Source: JAJOKK01 sp965370555 (lineage in GTDB: Bacteria; Bipolaricaulota; Bipolaricaulia; UBA7950; UBA9294). Taken from it: 23,563 bases of DNA. Of the stretch, positions 20,384 through 23,563 are shown one piece after another (position 1 is the first letter of the stretch; each line of letters starts with the position of its first letter). A model generated the notes under the pieces. It had not been told where the DNA came from. It saw only the letters and a program-made list of their open reading frames with translations, and did not search any database. Position numbers and translations under genes: made by a program. The DNA is taken from NCBI GenBank assembly GCA_965370555.1, contig CBDUVB010000022.1:1-23563 (forward strand). The letters run 5' to 3'.

Positions 20384-21664
20384 ATGAACATGAAAGCACC
20401 GAAAAAGGTACTGCTTGCGTATTCCGGAGGACTGGACACGTCCGTCATCGTTCCGTGGCTCAAGGAAACCTACGACTGTGAAGTGATCGCCTTCACCGGC
20501 GACGTCGGACAGGGTCCCGACGAGCTCGATGGGCTGGAGCAAAAGGCTCTGCAGAGCGGGGCGAGCAAGCTGATCGTCGCCGATCTACGGGAGGAGTTTC
20601 TCACTGACTACGCCTTCCCAACACTGAAGGCCGGTGCGATCTACGAGGGGCTCTACTACCTCGGCACCTCGACGGCCCGTCCGGTGATCGCCAAGCACAT
20701 GGTGCTGGCAGCGCAGCAGGAAGGCGCCGACGCCCTGGCACACGGCTGCACCGGCAAGGGCAACGATCAGGTACGATTCGAACTGACATTCAAAGCGTTC
20801 GATCCAAGCCTTCCGGTAATCGCGCCGTGGCGAGATCCGGCGTGGACCATCACCTCACGCGAAGATGCGCTCGCCTACGCCGAGGAGCACGGCATCCCGG
20901 TCGCTAGTTCGAAAGAGAAGATCTACAGTCGCGATCGGAATCTCTGGCACATCAGCCACGAGGGCGGTCATCTCGAGGATCCCTGGAACGCGCCGGACGA
21001 GAGCGTTTTCTGCCTGACCACAGCGCCCGAGAACGCGCCGGATAAGCCTGAACTGGTGACAATCGACTTCGGGTCCGGCACGCCGGTTGGGATCAATGGC
21101 CAGCCGATGGGCGCGATCGAGCTCCTGACGACACTCAACGAGATCGGCGGAGCGCACGGCGTCGGGCGGGACGACATCGTTGAGAACCGGCTGGTCGGGA
21201 TGAAGTCGCGCGGTGTCTACGAGACACCCGGCGGGGCGATCCTCTATAAGGCGCTCGCCGGACTCGAGACGCTCTGCCTCGATCGGCAGTCTTCGCACTA
21301 CAAGGCGCTCGTCAGTCAGAAGTACGCCGAGCTGGTCTACGACGGGTTGTGGTTCACGCCGCTTCGCGAGGCGTTCGATGCATTTGTCGATAAGCTGATG
21401 GAACCGGTCACCGGATCGGTCTGCGTCAAGTTGTACAAGGGAAGCTGCGTCGTGGTCGCCCGAACATCCCCGTTTAGCCTGTACAGCGAAGATCTCGCTA
21501 CATTCAGCAAGGACGACGTCTACGATCAGGCCGACGCGACCGGGTTCATCAACCTGTTCGGACTGCCGGTGACCGTCGCTGGGGCGCGGAAGCGGAAACA
21601 GTCGGTCGGAAGCCTCCCCGAAATCGGGGCCTCGATGCAGGCGATCGGGAGCCCGGTAGGATGA
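20384..21664 (+). CDS. argG: Argininosuccinate synthase
   Basis: ArgG joins citrulline and aspartate using ATP in arginine synthesis. The protein (426 residues) has the N-type ATP pyrophosphatase P-loop LLAYSGGLDTSV near the start, FTGDVGQG, STARPVIAKHM with residues for citrulline and ATP, and HGCTGKGNDQVRFE. The start is taken at ATG 20384, with AAAAGGAG 4 nt upstream; the frame is open to TTG 20351 and ATG 20369, but these lack good ribosome sites and lie before the conserved N-terminus. Its stop overlaps the argH start by 4 nt. The operon lies between repeat copies 3 and 4, beside TA modules, so its position looks mobile, although the genes appear intact. Confidence 0.97.
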   Translation: MNMKAPKKVLLAYSGGLDTSVIVPWLKETYDCEVIAFTGDVGQGPDELDGLEQKALQSGASKLIVADLREEFLTDYAFPTLKAGAIYEGLYYLGTSTARPVIAKHMVLAAQQEGADALAHGCTGKGNDQVRFELTFKAFDPSLPVIAPWRDPAWTITSREDALAYAEEHGIPVASSKEKIYSRDRNLWHISHEGGHLEDPWNAPDESVFCLTTAPENAPDKPELVTIDFGSGTPVGINGQPMGAIELLTTLNEIGGAHGVGRDDIVENRLVGMKSRGVYETPGGAILYKALAGLETLCLDRQSSHYKALVSQKYAELVYDGLWFTPLREAFDAFVDKLMEPVTGSVCVKLYKGSCVVVARTSPFSLYSEDLATFSKDDVYDQADATGFINLFGLPVTVAGARKRKQSVGSLPEIGASMQAIGSPVG

Positions 21665-23076
21665 CGGCCGGAACGAAGTTGTGGGGCGGGCGGTTTGCGA
21701 CCGCCCCTGATTTACAGATGCGCGTCCTCAACGATTCGTTTCCCTATGACCGTCGTCTTGCCTTCGTCGATGTGCGTGGGAGCATCGCCTACGCCGGCTC
21801 GCTGTTCGACATTGGTCTGCTCACGTCGTCCGAACACGCGGAGATCGTCGCCGGGCTGGAGAAGGTCGCCGAGGAGTTCGCCTCGGCGACCTTCGAGCCG
21901 GCTCTCAACGACGAGGATATTCACACCGCGGTCGAGCGACGGCTCACCGAGCTGATCGGCGCGCCGGCCGGCAAGCTGCACACCGGGCGATCGCGCAACG
22001 ATCAGGTGGCAACCGACCTCCGGTTGTATGTCCTCGAGGCGATTGACGCCCTCAGCGATCAGCTGCGTGGTTTGCAGTCCGCCGTGGTGACCAAAGCTGA
22101 GGGGCACCCGAACGTGGTGATGCCCGGGTATACCCATATGCAACAGGCGCAGCCGATCCTGTTCAGCCACTGGTTGATGTCGTTCTTCTGGAAGTTCGAA
22201 CGCGATCACGGCCGACTGCAGGATGCACGGAAACGTACCGCGATCAGCCCGCTCGGATCGGGTGCCCTGTCCGGGACTCCGTTTCCGATCGATCGAGAGG
22301 CGCTGGCCAAGACGCTCAAATTCGCCGCCGCCTCGGAGAATAGCCTTGATGCGGTCGAGGATCGCGACTTTGTCGTCGAGTTCCTGGCCGCTGCCTCGTT
22401 GCTTCAGGTACACCTGAGCGTCCTGGCCGAAACCCTGATTCTCTGGGCGAGCGAGGCATACTCGTTCGTCCGCCTCGACGAGGCGCATTGCACCGGGTCA
22501 AGTCTGATGCCGCAGAAGCGGAATCCAGATGCCCTCGAACTCGTCCGTGGCAAGACCGGACGCGTGCTCGGGCACCTGACCGGCATCTTGACGACGCTCA
22601 AGGGACTTCCGTCCGGCTACAACAAGGATCTCCAGGAGGATAAGGAGGGGCTGTTCGACGTGATCGACACGCTGTCGATCGAGCTGCCGATCGTCGCGGA
22701 CCTCGTGCGCAAGCTGAAGGTGAACGCAGCCAACATGGCTGCCGCGCGCGATAGCGCGATGTTGGCGACCGATCTGGCCGACTACCTGGTGAAGAAAGGA
22801 ATCCCGTTCCGCGAGGCGCATCACCTCGTTGGCTCCATTGTACGCGTAGCCGAGACGGCAGGACGTCCGATCGACATCCTGCCGATCGAGACATACCAAC
22901 GGGTCCATTCCGCGTTCGACGCCGATGTCTACTCCGTCTTCGATTCCCACCAGGCCGTGGGGCGCCGGGCAACCAAAGGCGGGACGGCCCCGGAAGCAGT
23001 CGATTGCCAGATTCGGAATGCGAAGAGCCTCCTAGGTTCTCAAGTTTCAGAACACTGTTCGCAGGAGGATGGCTGA
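21661..23076 (+). CDS. argH: Argininosuccinate lyase
   Basis: ArgH splits argininosuccinate into arginine and fumarate, the last step of arginine synthesis. The 471-residue product begins TKLWGGRFATAPD, followed by the conserved LHTGRSRNDQVATDLRL, PGYTHMQQAQPILFSHWL, and the fumarase/aspartase signature GSSLMPQKRNPDALELVRGK with the catalytic serine loop. Length is typical. It starts at ATG 21661, overlapping the argG stop, so the two are co-translated. The last 12 residues (QVSEHCSQEDG) are not conserved in the family. The fourth dispersed repeat begins about 15 bp after the stop, with no obvious terminator between. Confidence 0.97.
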   Translation: MTAGTKLWGGRFATAPDLQMRVLNDSFPYDRRLAFVDVRGSIAYAGSLFDIGLLTSSEHAEIVAGLEKVAEEFASATFEPALNDEDIHTAVERRLTELIGAPAGKLHTGRSRNDQVATDLRLYVLEAIDALSDQLRGLQSAVVTKAEGHPNVVMPGYTHMQQAQPILFSHWLMSFFWKFERDHGRLQDARKRTAISPLGSGALSGTPFPIDREALAKTLKFAAASENSLDAVEDRDFVVEFLAAASLLQVHLSVLAETLILWASEAYSFVRLDEAHCTGSSLMPQKRNPDALELVRGKTGRVLGHLTGILTTLKGLPSGYNKDLQEDKEGLFDVIDTLSIELPIVADLVRKLKVNAANMAAARDSAMLATDLADYLVKKGIPFREAHHLVGSIVRVAETAGRPIDILPIETYQRVHSAFDADVYSVFDSHQAVGRRATKGGTAPEAVDCQIRNAKSLLGSQVSEHCSQEDG

Positions 23077-23090
23077 GAGGCTAGGGGTCA

Positions 23091-23184
23091 TTGGGGCCTG
23101 GTCTTTATTGTCGGTGTTTCGCTTCTCCCTTGCCAGGCAAATACCGGCTGAAAAGGGATCTTTCCCAAAGATGTAAACATAGCC
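23091..23184 (+). repeat. Dispersed repeat, copy 4
   Basis: TTGGGGCCTGGTCTTTATTG to CCCAAAGATGTAAACATAGCC, with the GCCTGG / CCAGGC stem intact. Only the core is present: the extended part seen in copies 2 and 3 is replaced by unrelated sequence and, from about 23220, by the IS200-type element. Confidence 0.85.
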
Positions 23185-23232
23185 CTAGATCGAGGAAATA
23201 GGAGATCTATTACGAGAGACGGCATTTGAATG

Positions 23233-23253
23233 CCCCGTCCCGGAAGGGCGGGG
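23233..23253 (+). mobile_element. Left-end hairpin of an IS200/IS605-type element
   Basis: CCCCG (23233-23237), an unpaired T (23238), CCC (23239-23241), loop GGAA, GGG (23246-23248) and CGGGG (23249-23253) form an 8-bp stem with one bulged T. A subterminal hairpin with an unpaired T is the feature that TnpA recognises at the ends of IS608-like elements. A second perfect hairpin, GCTGCC-GAA-GGCAGC (23267-23281), lies just before the gene. The right end is outside the window. Confidence 0.75.
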
Positions 23254-23304
23254 ATGAAAAATGCTTGCTGCCGAAGGCAGCACTGTTTGTTGTAAAGTGG
23301 AGGC

Positions 23305-23563
23305 ATGGTTACAAAGAGAGGCAGTCACTGTGTGTACGACACGAAATATCACTTGGTATGGGCACCGAAGTATCGGAAGTGGATACTTCTGGGAGAAATA
23401 CGAGATCGGGCGAAGGAATTGTTTAAAGAGGTGGCGCAATACCATGGGTTTGAGATTGAGGAGATGGAGGTTGCTGCAGACCACGTACACATTTTCATAA
23501 GTTTTCCGCCGAAGTATTCGATAGCGAAGGTAGTAGGGATTCTGAAGGCAGTGAGTGCGAGGG
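23305..23563 (+). CDS. tnpA: IS200/IS605-family transposase TnpA (3' end outside window)
   Basis: TnpA is a Y1 single-strand DNA transposase acting at hairpin ends. The visible 86 codons read VTKRGSHCVYDTKYHLVWA PKYRK in typical fashion, then LFKEVAQYHGFEIEEMEVAA and the HUH metal motif H60-V-H62 (ADHVHIFISFPPKYS), and continue KVVGILKAVSAR to the window edge. The catalytic tyrosine would lie beyond it. ATG 23305 is preceded closely by GTGGAGG. The element lies downstream of repeat copy 4; whether it carries an accessory tnpB gene cannot be seen. Confidence 0.93.
   Translation, partial: MVTKRGSHCVYDTKYHLVWAPKYRKWILLGEIRDRAKELFKEVAQYHGFEIEEMEVAADHVHIFISFPPKYSIAKVVGILKAVSAR

Noticed and set aside
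20032..20463. 143-codon minus-strand frame between repeat copy 3 and argG
   Set aside because: It overlaps the start of argG and the repeat; no ribosome site or family motif.

Overview
The window reads as part of a bacterial chromosome of moderately high GC. The housekeeping genes (mnmE, khpB, yidC, ribE, ribBA, ribH, hisS, argG, argH) are all bacterial in type. They have good Shine-Dalgarno sites, frequent GTG/TTG starts and many 1-44 nt overlaps. An adenosine-specific kinase, three toxin-antitoxin (TA) loci, an IS200/IS605 element and octamer repeats suggest an uncultured, possibly thermophilic or anaerobic lineage. A candidate phylum such as Bipolaricaulota/OP1 is a guess that the sequence alone cannot prove.

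Layout. (1) 1-4110, minus strand: yidC-khpB-mnmE, the usual membrane-insertase/tRNA-modification cluster but without rnpA/rpmH upstream, followed by a MraY/WecA-like membrane protein that seems to lack the catalytic acidic motifs and runs off the left edge. (2) 4203-8436, plus strand: ribE-ribBA, ribH-hisS and an adenosine-specific kinase. ribH-hisS is bracketed by two intergenic hairpins built of 8-bp units. (3) 8565-9157, minus: an AbrB/PIN (VapBC-type) module, then about 640 bp without a convincing gene but with a clear intrinsic terminator/palindrome.

(4) 9801-17715 is an accessory island of two divergent operons around a 427-bp control region. Leftward: an ORC/AAA-like P-loop ATPase, a TIR-like protein with a second degenerate Rossmann domain, and an unrecognised protein. 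Rightward, behind a near-perfect sigma70 promoter: a small unknown protein, a thymidylate-kinase-like protein with an altered P-loop, a viperin-like radical SAM enzyme, a small one-helix membrane protein, and a caspase-like protease with a long C-terminal region. Neighbouring genes overlap or abut within each operon except for 53 nt before the radical SAM start, so each set is probably co-expressed. Viperin plus nucleotide kinase is a known antiviral pairing. Its combination with a caspase, a TIR-like protein and an ATPase is not an arrangement I recognise, and it is the best candidate here for an undescribed defence system.

(5) 17716-23563 is a mosaic. Four copies of a dispersed repeat (starts near 17787, 18835, 19891 and 23091) separate an AbrB/PIN TA module, a RHH/MazF TA module and the argG-argH operon. 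The right edge is the left end and first 86 codons of an IS200/IS605-type transposon, with a bulged-T end hairpin and the HUH motif of TnpA.
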